From: Roseibium sp.
GTDB lineage: Bacteria > Pseudomonadota > Alphaproteobacteria > Rhizobiales > Stappiaceae
Reading direction: 5' to 3'
Assembly (NCBI GenBank): GCA_017643925.1
Contig: JAEPML010000008.1
Location: 62,001-126,000 of the forward strand
Length of the DNA: 64,000 nt
Shown here: one piece after another, positions 33,272 to 42,089 of the stretch
How the letters are laid out: the number at the start of each line of letters is the position of its first letter
How positions within the stretch are numbered: position 1 is the stretch's first letter
Position numbers and translations under genes: made by a program
Notes under the pieces: generated by a model
Told to the model about the DNA's origin: nothing
Seen by the model: only the letters and a program-made list of their open reading frames with translations
The model's database searches: none

Positions 33272-33520
33272 ATGGATGCAAAATCAATACTCATCTGGAT
33301 TGCAATCGGCATCATTGCCGGCTGGCTGGCGAGTGTCATCGTTGGTGGTGGTGGCCTGATCCGTTACCTGATCACCGGTCTCATCGGTGCGTTTGTCGGT
33401 GGATTCATTTTCAAGGTAGCGGGAATCAACATCAATCTCGGCAATTCCTATGTGAATGAAATCGTTGTTGCAGCAATCGGCGCGATCGTCGTCGTTCTCA
33501 TCGCCAGACTGCTGGCCTGA
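33272..33520 (+). CDS. GlsB/YeaQ/YmgE-family membrane protein (first copy)
   Basis: An 82-residue membrane protein of the stress-associated GlsB/YeaQ/YmgE (transglycosylase-associated) family. Three hydrophobic segments alternate with glycines (WIAIGIIAGWLASVIVGGGG, ITGLIGAFVGGFIF, VVAAIGAIVVVLIARLL). ATG 33272 has AGGGGAG 9 bp upstream, so I prefer it over the ATG at 33230. A second, more diverged family member follows at 33659. The precise function is unknown. Confidence 0.85.
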   Translation: MDAKSILIWIAIGIIAGWLASVIVGGGGLIRYLITGLIGAFVGGFIFKVAGININLGNSYVNEIVVAAIGAIVVVLIARLLA

Positions 33521-33551
33521 CGCCTGCAAGAACGTCATTGTTGAAAACAAG

Positions 33552-33579
33552 CGCGCTCGTGGCGATTGTCGCGAGCGCG
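33552..33579 (+). terminator. Hairpin after the first GlsB-family gene
   Basis: An 8-bp perfect stem CGCGCTCG/CGAGCGCG (33552-33559 with 33572-33579) lies 31 bp after the stop codon, followed by ATTTACTTTGG. The T tract is weak, so termination may be partial. Confidence 0.45.
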
Positions 33580-33658
33580 ATTTACTTTGGTGATTGAATT
33601 CCTAAATTGAGTGTCGGACCGGTCCTGGTCAGCGTTTGAAAAAAGAGAGCTTGAAGCT

Positions 33659-33898
33659 ATGGGTTTGATCATCACTGTCATCATCGGTCTGATTGCCGGC
33701 GCCGTGGCACATCGAGTGTTGAACAGCCGAGGCGGCTTTCTGGGCAGTCTGATTGTCGGTCTCGTCGGGGCGCTGATTGGTGGTGAGTTGGCGTCGCTTC
33801 TGAACTTGAATGTGACCGGTGGGATTCTCGACCGCCTGATCATTTCGGTCATCGGCGCCATCCTGTTCCTCTGGGTCTGGAAAAAAGTCTTCAAATAG
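33659..33898 (+). CDS. GlsB/YeaQ/YmgE-family membrane protein (second copy)
   Basis: A 79-residue relative of the preceding gene with the same glycine-rich three-helix plan (LIITVIIGLIAGAVAHRVLN, LGSLIVGLVGALIGGELASL, LIISVIGAILFLWVWKK). The start is taken as ATG 33659, because an upstream GTG at 33611 would put 16 charged residues before helix 1 and has no ribosome site. Tandem copies of this family are frequent in bacteria, and they are usually stress-induced. It is followed 16 bp later by the cyclotransferase-like gene. Confidence 0.82.
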   Translation: MGLIITVIIGLIAGAVAHRVLNSRGGFLGSLIVGLVGALIGGELASLLNLNVTGGILDRLIISVIGAILFLWVWKKVFK

Positions 33899-33914
33899 GT
33901 ACACGAGGGAACGC

Positions 33915-34274
33915 ATGGCGTCATCTCATGGCAATCCGCTGATCCGGCTGGCAACCTACGGCACGCTCGCACCCGGTCGTCCCAACCATCATCAGGTCGC
34001 CGATATCAAGGGCGTCTGGTCCACGGGGACGATCCGCGGGCACCTGACCAAGGTAGGCTGGGGCACCGCGCTCGGCTTTCCCGGATTTGTGCCCGACCCG
34101 GACGGAGACGCACTCGAGGTGCATGTTCTGACGTCGGTGGAGTTGGAACATCACTGGGACCGCCTGGACGCCTTCGAAGGGGTCGAGTACCGGCGCGAGA
34201 CCATTCTCGTCGAAACAACGGCCGGGCATGTCGCGGCTTTCATCTATGTGGTTGAAGAAGAAAAAGAAACATGA
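33915..34274 (+). CDS. Gamma-glutamylcyclotransferase (AIG2-like) family protein
   Basis: A 119-residue protein of the gamma-glutamylcyclotransferase fold. The N-terminal ATYGTLAPGRPNHH matches the substrate-binding YGSL-type loop, and the segment WDRLDAFEGVEYRRE carries the conserved LDxFEG(V/E)xYxR motif whose glutamate is catalytic in the family. Whether it cyclises gamma-glutamyl amines or another substrate is unknown. It overlaps the next gene by 4 bp (ATGA), so the two are translationally coupled. Confidence 0.85.
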   Translation: MASSHGNPLIRLATYGTLAPGRPNHHQVADIKGVWSTGTIRGHLTKVGWGTALGFPGFVPDPDGDALEVHVLTSVELEHHWDRLDAFEGVEYRRETILVETTAGHVAAFIYVVEEEKET

Positions 34275-34705
34275 CCGATCCTGCTGCGATCCGAATAGAA
34301 GACTTCCCTCTCCGCACGACTGACAAGCTGCGCTATGCGGACACGGACCGGCAGGGCCATGTCAACAACGCGGTGTTCGCAACGTTCCTGGAAACCGGCC
34401 GCGTGGAGTTGCTTTACGGTGGCGCGCTGATGGAGCAGGGAGCAGCTTTTGTTATTGCGCGTCTGGAGCTCGATTTTCTTTCTGAAGTCAACTGGCCCGG
34501 TAGCGTCGAAATCGGCACGGCAGTCAAGCAAGTCGGACGCAGTTCGTTCCAGCTGTTGCAGACGGTCTTTCAAGACGGCAAACAAGTTGCAAAGGCAACG
34601 ACTGTCATCGTTCAGATGAACGAGGAAACGCGCAAATCCCATCCTTTGTCGGATAAAGCGCGAAAGCGGCTTGAAGAACTGGTAAGACCTGCACTAAGCA
34701 CATAG
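34271..34705 (+). CDS. Acyl-CoA thioesterase, hotdog fold (4HBT/YbgC-like)
   Basis: A 144-residue single hotdog-domain thioesterase. The motif RYADTDRQGHVNNAVFATFLETGR holds the catalytic aspartate and the helix start typical of the 4HBT group. Likely substrates are acyl-CoAs, but chain length cannot be inferred. The start ATG overlaps the stop of the preceding gene in ATGA. lipA follows after 56 bp and may be in the same transcription unit. Confidence 0.85.
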   Translation: MTDPAAIRIEDFPLRTTDKLRYADTDRQGHVNNAVFATFLETGRVELLYGGALMEQGAAFVIARLELDFLSEVNWPGSVEIGTAVKQVGRSSFQLLQTVFQDGKQVAKATTVIVQMNEETRKSHPLSDKARKRLEELVRPALST

Positions 34706-34761
34706 CAGTCTTAGCTCTTTTGTGGCTTGACCTTTCCTGAGAATAACGACACTTAGGGCCC

Positions 34762-35736
34762 ATGGTTACCATCGTCGACACGCTCAATCGCCCGCAGGCT
34801 CAATCCGATGCGCGACCGCGCCATCCGGAGAAGGCACACCGCCCAGACAACCCGATCCAGCGGAAGCCAAAATGGATCCGCGTCAAGGCGCCAACGTCCC
34901 CGGTCTATCGCGAGACCCAGGATGTGGTGAAACAGAACAACCTGGTCACGGTTTGCGAAGAGGCGGGATGCCCGAATATCGGCGAGTGCTGGTCGAAGAA
35001 GCATGCAAGCTTCATGATCCTTGGAGACACCTGCACGCGCGCCTGTGCCTTTTGCAATGTCCGCACGGGCATGCCGGGCCCGATCGATCCCAAGGAGCCT
35101 CAGGGCGTGGCCGATGCCGTTGCCACAATGGGGCTGGAACATGTCGTGATCACCTCCGTCGACAGGGATGATCTGGACGATGGTGGCGCCGGGCATTTTG
35201 CAGACGTTATCAGCGCGATCCGGGCAACATCGCCGTCGACGACCGTCGAAGTTCTGACACCGGACTTCCTGCGCAAGGACGGCGCGCTTGAGATCGTTGT
35301 CGCGGCGAAACCGGATGTGTTCAACCACAATCTCGAGACCGTGCCGTCGAACTATCTGAAGGTTCGCCCGGGTGCACGTTACTTCCATTCCATTCGCCTG
35401 TTGCAGCAGGTGAAGGAACTCGATCCGGAAATGTTCACCAAGTCAGGCATCATGGTTGGCCTGGGCGAGGAACGGAACGAAGTCCTGCAGCTCATGGATG
35501 ACCTGCGGGTTGCCGATGTCGATTTCCTGACCATCGGTCAGTATCTGCAACCGTCCAGGAAGCATCATCCGGTCATGTCCTTCGTCACGCCGGAAGAGTT
35601 TACCGGGTACGAGCGTATCGCCTACGCCAAAGGATTCCTGAAAGTATCGGCAAGCCCGCTGACACGGTCGTCCCATCACGCCGGTGAGGATTTCGCAGAG
35701 CTGCGTGCGGCCAGAATTGCGAAGCTCGGCCACTAG
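34762..35736 (+). CDS. lipA: Lipoyl synthase
   Basis: Radical-SAM enzyme that inserts two sulfurs into octanoyl-lysine on lipoyl domains, so it directly serves the two PDH lipoyl domains encoded upstream. The auxiliary cluster cysteines are Cys65, Cys70 and Cys76 ([12 protein letters not shown]), and the radical-SAM CxxxCxxC is Cys91-Cys95-Cys98 (CTRACAFC). The C-terminal RSSHHA is the family's RSSxxA motif, whose first serine ligates the auxiliary cluster. Length 324 residues is standard. coq10-like follows 32 bp later. Confidence 0.97.
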   Translation: MVTIVDTLNRPQAQSDARPRHPEKAHRPDNPIQRKPKWIRVKAPTSPVYRETQDVVKQNNLVTVCEEAGCPNIGECWSKKHASFMILGDTCTRACAFCNVRTGMPGPIDPKEPQGVADAVATMGLEHVVITSVDRDDLDDGGAGHFADVISAIRATSPSTTVEVLTPDFLRKDGALEIVVAAKPDVFNHNLETVPSNYLKVRPGARYFHSIRLLQQVKELDPEMFTKSGIMVGLGEERNEVLQLMDDLRVADVDFLTIGQYLQPSRKHHPVMSFVTPEEFTGYERIAYAKGFLKVSASPLTRSSHHAGEDFAELRAARIAKLGH

Positions 35737-35768
35737 GCATCAGGTCAAAACAGGATACATAAAGCCGT

Positions 35769-36221
35769 ATGCCGAGTTTTTCTTCCACGCATGAGGTCAA
35801 GCACACAGCGGAGGACATGTTCCGTCTCGTTGCCGATGTGGAGGAGTATCCGAAATTCGTTCCCCTGTGCCAGGACCTTCATGTGCGCGGACGCAAGGAG
35901 CTTTCCGACGGTCGCAGCGTTCTGGTGGCTGACATGACGGTCGCCTACAAGTTGTTCAAGGAAACGTTCACCAGCCGTGTGGAGCTGATCCCGGAAAAGA
36001 AGACCATCCTCGTCGAGTATCTCGACGGTCCGTTCAAGCATCTTGAAAACAAGTGGACCTTTGAAGAGACAGGCGAGGGGAGTTGCGAAATCGGCTTCTT
36101 TATCGCCTATGAATTTCGCAGCCGGACACTCGGGTCGCTCATGGGAGCGATGTTCGACAAGGCTTTCCGGAAATTTTCAAGCGCTTTCGAGGCTCGGGCC
36201 GATCAGGTCTACGGAACGTGA
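35769..36221 (+). CDS. COQ10/RatA-family START-like ubiquinone-binding protein
   Basis: A 150-residue START-like domain protein of the Coq10/RatA type, which binds ubiquinone or related polyprenyl lipids. The N-terminus FSSTHEVKHTAEDMFRLVADVEEYPKFVPLC is characteristic, followed by VADMTVAYKLFKETFTSRV and a final amphipathic helix. In Alphaproteobacteria it is regularly found after lipA, as here (32 bp gap). The same family was called RatA toxin in E. coli. A respiratory quinone role is the likelier reading. Confidence 0.9.
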   Translation: MPSFSSTHEVKHTAEDMFRLVADVEEYPKFVPLCQDLHVRGRKELSDGRSVLVADMTVAYKLFKETFTSRVELIPEKKTILVEYLDGPFKHLENKWTFEETGEGSCEIGFFIAYEFRSRTLGSLMGAMFDKAFRKFSSAFEARADQVYGT

Positions 36222-36236
36222 CACACTCAACTCAGG

Positions 36237-36671
36237 TCATTTGAACTGCTTGAATGCATCTCGAATGGTTCTCAGACGGTTTGTCCTGATACCCGACCTG
36301 TCACGTTCGTTACGGATCTGCTCAACTTCTTTTTTCTTCAAGCCAAGGTCGTCCAGTGTGGCGAATGCCTGATTGTCCGAGCAGACCACGTGCGTTTCGG
36401 AATTGATGTTCTCTTCAAGAACGAGAGCCATGCCTGCCGCTGTCTGTTCTTCCGTCCAGATGACCGTGCTTGACGGAACCCAGAAAGTACGGTCGCAGTA
36501 GCGGGCTTCGTAATAGCCTTCCTTGGGCTTTGCCAGGACTTCGTGCGAGCCGACAAAGCTCCCGTCGGCATACATTGAGCGGATATAGAAATCACTCTGG
36601 CCGAGTGCATTCCCGGTCAGTAATAGACTGCAGATTGCCGATACAGATAATAACGCCTTCGAGCGTGTCAT
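36237..36671 (-). CDS. Secreted protein, tandem paralogue A, function unknown
   Basis: First of three adjacent paralogues on the minus strand. The 144-residue product has a signal peptide ending NALG (about residue 24), then the shared core DFYIRSMYADGSFVGSHEV, YCDRTFWVPSSTVIWTEE, one further Cys (VVCSDNQAF), and the closing LRTIRDAFKQF. It is the most diverged copy: the central GRGWRPIC-like segment of B and C is replaced. ATG 36671 has AAGGA at 7 bp. The two conserved cysteines suggest a periplasmic disulfide. I do not recognise a named family. Confidence 0.7.
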   Translation of the reverse strand: MTRSKALLSVSAICSLLLTGNALGQSDFYIRSMYADGSFVGSHEVLAKPKEGYYEARYCDRTFWVPSSTVIWTEEQTAAGMALVLEENINSETHVVCSDNQAFATLDDLGLKKKEVEQIRNERDRSGIRTNRLRTIRDAFKQFK

Positions 36672-36759
36672 TTCTGAATCCTTGCCCAGTCGTTTTCAAG
36701 TAGCCCAGAGAATAAACGGATCTGATTACCTGAGCCTTACCAATTATCCACACGGCAAC

Positions 36760-37236
36760 TCAGTTGCCATGGAATGATTTTGCTGCTTCGTCACCCTTGC
36801 GTGGACTGAAGGCATCCCTGATGGCCGCAAAGCGGCTCACCTGGTCTTTGACCACGCCGTCATTCTGCATGACGATTCTGGGGTCTTCCGATACGCCCAG
36901 TCCGGCCAAGGTGACCTGTTCTTCGGGATGATCGCAAATCGGGCGCCAGCCACGGCCGCGATTGTATTCGACGCGAACCTTGAACTGTTGCTGAACTTCG
37001 AGCTGTGTCCAGGCGACGGTTGCATAGCGAACCCAATAGGATCGACCGCAATACTCAACCTCGACAAGTCCGTCGGACTGCCGGTTGTAGATCCGGTGGG
37101 AGCCTCGGAATGTCCTGTTGTCATCCCTGGAAATGATGAAGGTGTCGCCACTTGCCTGCAAATCTCCTGCTCCGGCAGCCTGCGTACTGGCAAGCAGCAG
37201 AAAGAAGAGGGCAATGCCAACTGTCTTTTTGAACAT
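36760..37236 (-). CDS. Secreted protein, tandem paralogue B, function unknown
   Basis: Second of three tandem paralogues. From ATG 37236 the 158-residue product has a signal peptide (MFKKTVGIALFFLLLASTQAAGA) and the shared core: TFIISRDDNRTFRGSHRIYN, YCGRSYWVRYATVAWTQLE, GRGWRPICDHPEEQVTLAGLG and FAAIRDAF. The frame continues to 37293, but that adds a basic segment before the signal sequence. It is close in the core to copy C (WTQLE, RPIC.HPE.QVTL identical). An 88-bp spacer separates it from copy A. Confidence 0.72.
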   Translation of the reverse strand: MFKKTVGIALFFLLLASTQAAGAGDLQASGDTFIISRDDNRTFRGSHRIYNRQSDGLVEVEYCGRSYWVRYATVAWTQLEVQQQFKVRVEYNRGRGWRPICDHPEEQVTLAGLGVSEDPRIVMQNDGVVKDQVSRFAAIRDAFSPRKGDEAAKSFHGN

Positions 37237-37424
37237 TTCCGTTACCCTGCGTGGTTCAAGTCTTTTCGAAACTTTTCCTTCGAGTGTGACCATAAGGGTA
37301 TTGTTTGTAAAACTCGTTTTGTTCGGGCACGGGTTTTTACTAAAATACTACCTATTTTCTTCTTGCCCTTTGCAAAGCAGGCAAAACCGGTCTGAACAAA
37401 GCCTCAATAGGACGGGTCGTTTGG

Positions 37425-37895
37425 CTATCTGCTGTGATAACTCCCGCGTGCGCTGTCGCCTTTGGAGCTGTTGAATACCTGCCGAATGGCAGACAGACGG
37501 CCTTTTGCCGACTTCTCATCTTCCTCGATACCCGCCATGACCTCCTGGGCAGAACGCAGTATCCCGATATCTTTCAGCGTGACCTGGTCCTCAGGATGGG
37601 AACAGATCGGTCGCCAACCCTTGCCGAAGTTGAACTCGATCTGAACCGTGTTGCCGCGTTCTGTTTCAAGCTGCGTCCAGGCCACCGTTTTGGCGCGCAC
37701 GAAATAAGACCGGCTGCAATAGGTCGCTTGCTTCAGCCCGGCTGAATTCTCCCCATAGATCTTGTGACTGCCGACAAAGGTCCCCTGCAGGTCCCGCGAT
37801 ATCAGATAGAAGTCACCCGGTTGCGGAATGGTCGCAGCCAGAACGGAAGAAGTGGTTAGAAACAGGACGGCAATTGCAAGAAGTGTTCGGATCAT
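37425..37895 (-). CDS. Secreted protein, tandem paralogue C, function unknown
   Basis: Third of the tandem paralogues and the first in the direction of transcription. Signal peptide MIRTLLAIAVLFLTTSSVLA, then DFYLISRDLQGTFVGSHKIY, YCSRSYFVRAKTVAWTQLE, GKGWRPICSHPEDQVTLKDIG and LSAIRQVF. The 156-residue product is acidic-basic mixed with the same two cysteines. A 188-bp AT-rich gap separates it from copy B, so B and A may also have their own promoter. Role unknown; periplasmic or secreted. Confidence 0.72.
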   Translation of the reverse strand: MIRTLLAIAVLFLTTSSVLAATIPQPGDFYLISRDLQGTFVGSHKIYGENSAGLKQATYCSRSYFVRAKTVAWTQLETERGNTVQIEFNFGKGWRPICSHPEDQVTLKDIGILRSAQEVMAGIEEDEKSAKGRLSAIRQVFNSSKGDSARGSYHSR

Positions 37896-37991
37896 TTCCG
37901 GTCACGCCAGTTCGGGTTCGTTTGGCGCGACTATATCGAGGCGTGCTGCAAATTGTAGTGTGTACCGAAAGTAGAGCTAACAGAGGTTTAC

Positions 37992-38501
37992 TTACGCTGC
38001 AGTGTTTAGAATCGAATTCAACGCGACCACGACGGTATCCAGCCTGATTGCTGTTCTGCCGCGATCTTCGAAGGCGCAAGGAGTGTGTGTTGTCGGCTTG
38101 CCTGATTGCGCTACGGCAAGATGAACCGTGCCGACCGGTTTGGCTGCACTGCCGCCGCCGGGACCCGCAATTCCGGTGACCGAAACGGCCACATCGGCGT
38201 TGGAGCGTGAGAGCGCGCCCTCAGCCATCGCAATGGCGACCTCCTTGCTGACGGCGCCGACCGACTGGATCAGTGTCTCGGAAACACCAAGAAGCTCAGT
38301 CTTGGCCTCGTTGGAATAGGTCACAAAGGCTCTGTCGACAACTGCTGAAGAACCTGCGATCTCTGTCAATGCCGCGCTGATGAGACCACCGGTGCACGAT
38401 TCAGCGGTGGCCAGTTTCTTCCCTTCGGACTGAAGTTTGGCAAGAACCTTTTCTGCAAGCGGGGCCAGGTCTTCAAATCTTTCCACTTTGGTCGTCGTCA
38501 T
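37992..38501 (-). CDS. pncC: CinA-family nicotinamide-nucleotide amidohydrolase
   Basis: Single-domain CinA C-terminal (PncC-type) enzyme that deamidates nicotinamide mononucleotide to nicotinate mononucleotide in NAD recycling. The 169-residue product shows the signature LATAESCTGGLISAALTE (catalytic serine/cysteine region), VTYSNEAK and VTGIAGPGGGS. The N-terminal COG1058 domain of full CinA is absent. The start is ATG 38501 (GTG 38504 adjoins it). It is 10 bp downstream of ispDF, so both are in one leftward operon, an association that recurs in Hyphomicrobiales. Confidence 0.92.
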   Translation of the reverse strand: MTTTKVERFEDLAPLAEKVLAKLQSEGKKLATAESCTGGLISAALTEIAGSSAVVDRAFVTYSNEAKTELLGVSETLIQSVGAVSKEVAIAMAEGALSRSNADVAVSVTGIAGPGGGSAAKPVGTVHLAVAQSGKPTTHTPCAFEDRGRTAIRLDTVVVALNSILNTAA

Positions 38502-38511
38502 CACTCAGGCC

Positions 38512-39765
38512 TTATTCGTTGTCGTCAAAGGGCAGACGAACGGTAACATTGGCAAGCGCCGCAATGCCTTCCTTGCGCCCGGTAAAGCCGAGTTTTTCGG
38601 ACGTTGTCGCTTTGACCGAAACGCGGGACGTCGGCAGTTCGCAAATGGAGGCGATCGCGTCGCGGATGTTTTCCCTGTGAGGACCGATCTTGGGAGCCTC
38701 ACACACGATCGTGACATCGATATGTGAGATCCGACCGTTTCGATCGGCCAGTCTCTGAATTGCATAGCGCTGGAACTGATCGGAAGAAGCCCCTTTCCAC
38801 CTTGGATCACTTGGCGGGAAATGCTGACCGATATCACCATCTCCAATGGCTCCTAAAGTCGCGTCTGTAATCGCGTGCAGAACGACATCGGCGTCCGAAT
38901 GACCTTTCAGCTTGTGGGTGTGCGGGATGGAGCAGCCACCCAAGACGACGGCGTCGCCTTCTTCAAAGGCGTGAACGTCGTATCCGATGCCAGTTCGAAT
39001 ATCAGCAAGTTCGGACAGGCGAACGGGGTGGTCGGTGGCATCTGTCATGGTGCTTTGTTTCAACTGCGTTTCTGCGCGCTTCATGTCCGAAGCGGTCGTA
39101 ATCTTGAAATTTGACGGGTCACCCTCGCTCAGAACCACGGTCATTCCGTGCCATTCTGCAAGGCCTGTGTCGTCGGTAAAGTCCAGATTGGGTGAAAGAG
39201 CTGCTGCTTCATGAGCTTCCAGGATACGGCTAAGCGGAAAACCCTGCGGTGTCTGTGCTGCCCAGAGGCCAGTCCGGTCAATCGTCTTCAGCGTTTCTGA
39301 CCGGGTTGTCTCTTTCTTGATTGTGTCAGCGATAGGAACAGCCGCGAGGGCGCCGTCTGCCCCCTGGTCGAGATCTCCAAGAACCCTGTCGACAATTTCA
39401 TGTGAAACGAACGGGCGTGCGGCGTCGTGGATGAGAACATAGTCACACTCGGATCGAGATAATGCCCTCAGGCCGGCAAGGACTGAATCTTGCCGTGTTG
39501 TTCCACCATGAACAGGTTCAAGAAGTTTGGTCCGGCCCGATTGCTTAACCTGTTCGATTGCCTGTTCATAAAGAGCGCCGTCGTCCGCATGTATCACGGT
39601 TACCATGTCAGAAATCCGGGGATGATTCCCCAGCGCATTGAGTGTATGGGTCAGCACCGTCTTGCCCGAGAGGCGCCGATATTGTTTTGGTTTTGTATCC
39701 AGCGGATCCGCCAGTCGTGTTCCGCGACCGGCAGCGACGACAATGACTGCCGCGGTTTTTGCCAT
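38512..39765 (-). CDS. ispDF: Bifunctional MEP-pathway enzyme IspD-IspF
   Basis: Fusion of the cytidylyltransferase (MEP to CDP-ME) and the cyclodiphosphate synthase (CDP-MEP to MEcPP) of isoprenoid synthesis. The IspD half (about residues 1-230) begins VVVAAGRGTRL with TKPKQYRRL and carries VLIHDAARPFV. The IspF half (about 250-417) has GIGYDVHAF with the zinc Asp-x-His, LKGHSDADVVLHA and the DIGQHFPPSDPRWKGASS motif. Such fusions are typical of Alphaproteobacteria. It diverges from dusB across 157 bp. Confidence 0.97.
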   Translation of the reverse strand: MAKTAAVIVVAAGRGTRLADPLDTKPKQYRRLSGKTVLTHTLNALGNHPRISDMVTVIHADDGALYEQAIEQVKQSGRTKLLEPVHGGTTRQDSVLAGLRALSRSECDYVLIHDAARPFVSHEIVDRVLGDLDQGADGALAAVPIADTIKKETTRSETLKTIDRTGLWAAQTPQGFPLSRILEAHEAAALSPNLDFTDDTGLAEWHGMTVVLSEGDPSNFKITTASDMKRAETQLKQSTMTDATDHPVRLSELADIRTGIGYDVHAFEEGDAVVLGGCSIPHTHKLKGHSDADVVLHAITDATLGAIGDGDIGQHFPPSDPRWKGASSDQFQRYAIQRLADRNGRISHIDVTIVCEAPKIGPHRENIRDAIASICELPTSRVSVKATTSEKLGFTGRKEGIAALANVTVRLPFDDNE

Positions 39766-39846
39766 GAACAGGCTCCTGTATCAGGGGCGAGATGAGTCCG
39801 TCTGGTCGTCTTTAACGAAGAACTTGTTCAATCCGCAAATTTTGAC

Positions 39847-39874
39847 TTGTTGCATTGCATTATTTGTCTACAAT
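39847..39874 (+). promoter_or_regulatory. Candidate sigma-70-type promoter for dusB-ntrBC
   Basis: TTGTTG (39847-39852) and TACAAT (39869-39874) are separated by 16 bp, giving a predicted start near 39881 and a leader of about 42 nt before the dusB GTG. This is a match by eye only. Confidence 0.4.
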
Positions 39875-39891
39875 ATGTGCAAATTCAGAAA

Positions 39892-39908
39892 TGCACACAC
39901 AATGTGCA
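39892..39908. promoter_or_regulatory. NtrC-type palindrome in the dusB-ntrBC leader
   Basis: TGCAC-ACACAAT-GTGCA matches the half-sites and spacing of the NtrC consensus (TGCACC-N5-GGTGCA). A further half-site GTGCA at 39877-39881 lies upstream. The palindrome ends 14 bp before the dusB start, downstream of the candidate promoter, so bound NtrC would be expected to repress (negative autoregulation). Confidence 0.5.
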
Positions 39909-39922
39909 AATAAGAGGCAAAC

Positions 39923-40939
39923 GTGCTGCCGGAAAAGAAAAAAATCACTGTGGGCACTCATGAGCTCAGCCGGAGAGCCGTCCTTGCTCCCATGTCTGGT
40001 GTCAGCGATTTGCCATTTCGCCGACTGGCTGCGCGCTTTGGTGCCGGCATGGTGGTCAGCGAAATGGTCGCCAGCGAGTCCTTCGTCAAGGGCGATGCGG
40101 AAACGCAGATGCGTGCTGAAAGTCAGTCAGATGGTTTGCACGTTGTGCAGCTCGCCGGTCGTGAAGCCCATTGGATGGGGGAAGCGGCCAAGGTTATCGC
40201 AGACCTCGGCGCCGATGTAATCGATATCAACATGGGCTGTCCGGCCAAGAAGGTGACTTCCGGGTATTCCGGTTCAGCGCTGATGAAGGACCTAGACCAC
40301 GCGCTTACGCTGATCGAGGCGACGGTTGATGCGGTGGATATTCCGGTCACTCTCAAGATGCGCCTTGGTTGGGATGAAAAGTCGATCAATGCGCCGGAGC
40401 TTGCCCGCAGGGCGGAGGCTGCCGGAATCCAGCTCATCACGGTTCACGGCCGGACGCGCTGCCAATTCTATAAGGGTACAGCCGACTGGTCGGCGATCGC
40501 CAATGTAAAGTCGGAGATTTCCGTGCCCTTGATTGCGAATGGTGATTGCAAGTCGGCGGCGGACGCCTTGTCCATGATGGAAAAGTCAGGCGCGGATGGG
40601 GTCATGATTGGCCGGGGAGCATATGGCCGGCCCTGGCTTCCCGGGCATATCGGGCACTTCCTCGAGACGGGGGAAGCGCTCGCAGAGCCAGAAGGAAGCG
40701 ATCTCGCTGACCTGGTTTGTGAACATTATGAAGCGATCCTGGATCTCTACGGCGTCCCTGGCGGTGTCCGCATCGCGCGCAAGCATATTGGTTGGTACGT
40801 GGATGCCGCTCTGGCGCGAGGGGCTCCGGCGATGCCGGCGGCGATCAGGTCGACGATGATGACGTCCCGTAAGCCGGATGAAGTCCTGCGACTGGCAAAT
40901 GACTGGTTTTCTTCCTCGAACGAACGGACTGCTGCGTGA
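39923..40939 (+). CDS. dusB: tRNA-dihydrouridine synthase B
   Basis: FMN enzyme that reduces uridines in the tRNA D-loop. The 338-residue product has a TIM barrel starting [15 protein letters not shown], the catalytic cysteine in [19 protein letters not shown], and [12 protein letters not shown] and [10 protein letters not shown] for FMN and substrate. GTG 39923 has AAGAGG upstream. Its stop overlaps the ntrB start (GTGA). The dusB-ntrB-ntrC order (nifR3-ntrBC) is classical in rhizobia and Rhodobacter. Confidence 0.96.
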   Translation: MLPEKKKITVGTHELSRRAVLAPMSGVSDLPFRRLAARFGAGMVVSEMVASESFVKGDAETQMRAESQSDGLHVVQLAGREAHWMGEAAKVIADLGADVIDINMGCPAKKVTSGYSGSALMKDLDHALTLIEATVDAVDIPVTLKMRLGWDEKSINAPELARRAEAAGIQLITVHGRTRCQFYKGTADWSAIANVKSEISVPLIANGDCKSAADALSMMEKSGADGVMIGRGAYGRPWLPGHIGHFLETGEALAEPEGSDLADLVCEHYEAILDLYGVPGGVRIARKHIGWYVDAALARGAPAMPAAIRSTMMTSRKPDEVLRLANDWFSSSNERTAA

Positions 40940-42087
40940 CGGATACCTTGTCCCCATCAGGGCGCGAAGCCCTTCTCGCGAGCGACGGGCCGACCATACT
41001 TGACGCGTTGCCCCACCCGGTTTTGCTGGTGGCGCCGGATGGTGTCATCGAAACGGCAAACACGGCAGCCGAGATCTTCATGAGATCGAGTGTCTCGGTT
41101 CTGCAGCGCCATCCGATCAGCGAGTTCGTCCCCTTTGGAAGTCCGCTTCTGACGCTTATCCAGCAGGTGCGGGAGCGCAGCGCGCCCGTAAACGAATACA
41201 AGGTCGATATCGGTTCCCCCCGCATCGGCGCACCGAAAGTGGTCGATATCAATGCTGCTCCTGTTGCACACCGGCCCGGCGCTGTTGTGCTGATGTTCCA
41301 GGAACGCACCATGGCGGAAAAGATCGACCGTCAGCTCACATCGCGCGGGGCTGCGCGTACCGTGACCGGTCTTGCTGCCATGCTGGCACATGAGATCAAG
41401 AATCCCTTGTCCGGGATACGCGGTGCCGCGCAGTTGATTGAACAATCCGTACCCAATGAGGACCGCGCGCTCACCCGTCTGATCATGGACGAGACCGATC
41501 GCATCGTGAAACTCGTCGACAAGATGGAAGTGTTTTCCGACGAGCGGCCGATCGAGCGCGAGCCTGTCAACATTCACATCGTTCTGGACCACGTGAAACG
41601 CTTGTCCGACAGCGGCTTTGCGCGGGGCAAGAAGATTGTCGAGGTCTATGATCCCTCGCTGCCACCGGTCTATGCCAACAAGGACCAGTTGATCCAAGTC
41701 TTCCTCAATCTGATCAAGAACGCAAGCGAAGCGATCGGGGATGATCCGGACGGGGAAATCAAGGTATCAACGGCTTTTCGTCCCGGGGTGAGGCTGTCTG
41801 TTCCAGGCACGGTCGAGAGGGTCAGCCTGCCGCTCGAATTCTGCGTGCAGGACAATGGTCCGGGCGTTCCGGACGATCTTCTCCCGCATCTCTTTGAACC
41901 GTTCATCACGACAAAAACCAACGGATCCGGATTGGGGCTGGCGCTTGTCGCCAAGATCATCGGGGACCATGGCGGCGTCATCGAATGTGACAGCCAGCCG
42001 AGGAAGACCGTTTTCAGGATCCTGTTGCCCGCCTTTCAGGGCGGAGACGACTCTGCTTCTGCGCAGAACAACAAAGGAAACAAGTGA
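40936..42087 (+). CDS. ntrB: Nitrogen-regulation sensor histidine kinase NtrB
   Basis: Cytosolic kinase/phosphatase that sets NtrC phosphorylation according to the PII signal. The 383-residue product has an N-terminal PAS domain (about 20-125), the dimerisation helix with phospho-accepting His152 in [15 protein letters not shown], and the ATPase with N-box [16 protein letters not shown] and [12 protein letters not shown]. There is no membrane helix, as expected. GTG 40936 overlaps the dusB stop by 4 bp, so translation is coupled. Confidence 0.96.
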   Translation: MTDTLSPSGREALLASDGPTILDALPHPVLLVAPDGVIETANTAAEIFMRSSVSVLQRHPISEFVPFGSPLLTLIQQVRERSAPVNEYKVDIGSPRIGAPKVVDINAAPVAHRPGAVVLMFQERTMAEKIDRQLTSRGAARTVTGLAAMLAHEIKNPLSGIRGAAQLIEQSVPNEDRALTRLIMDETDRIVKLVDKMEVFSDERPIEREPVNIHIVLDHVKRLSDSGFARGKKIVEVYDPSLPPVYANKDQLIQVFLNLIKNASEAIGDDPDGEIKVSTAFRPGVRLSVPGTVERVSLPLEFCVQDNGPGVPDDLLPHLFEPFITTKTNGSGLGLALVAKIIGDHGGVIECDSQPRKTVFRILLPAFQGGDDSASAQNNKGNK

Positions 42088-42089
42088 TC

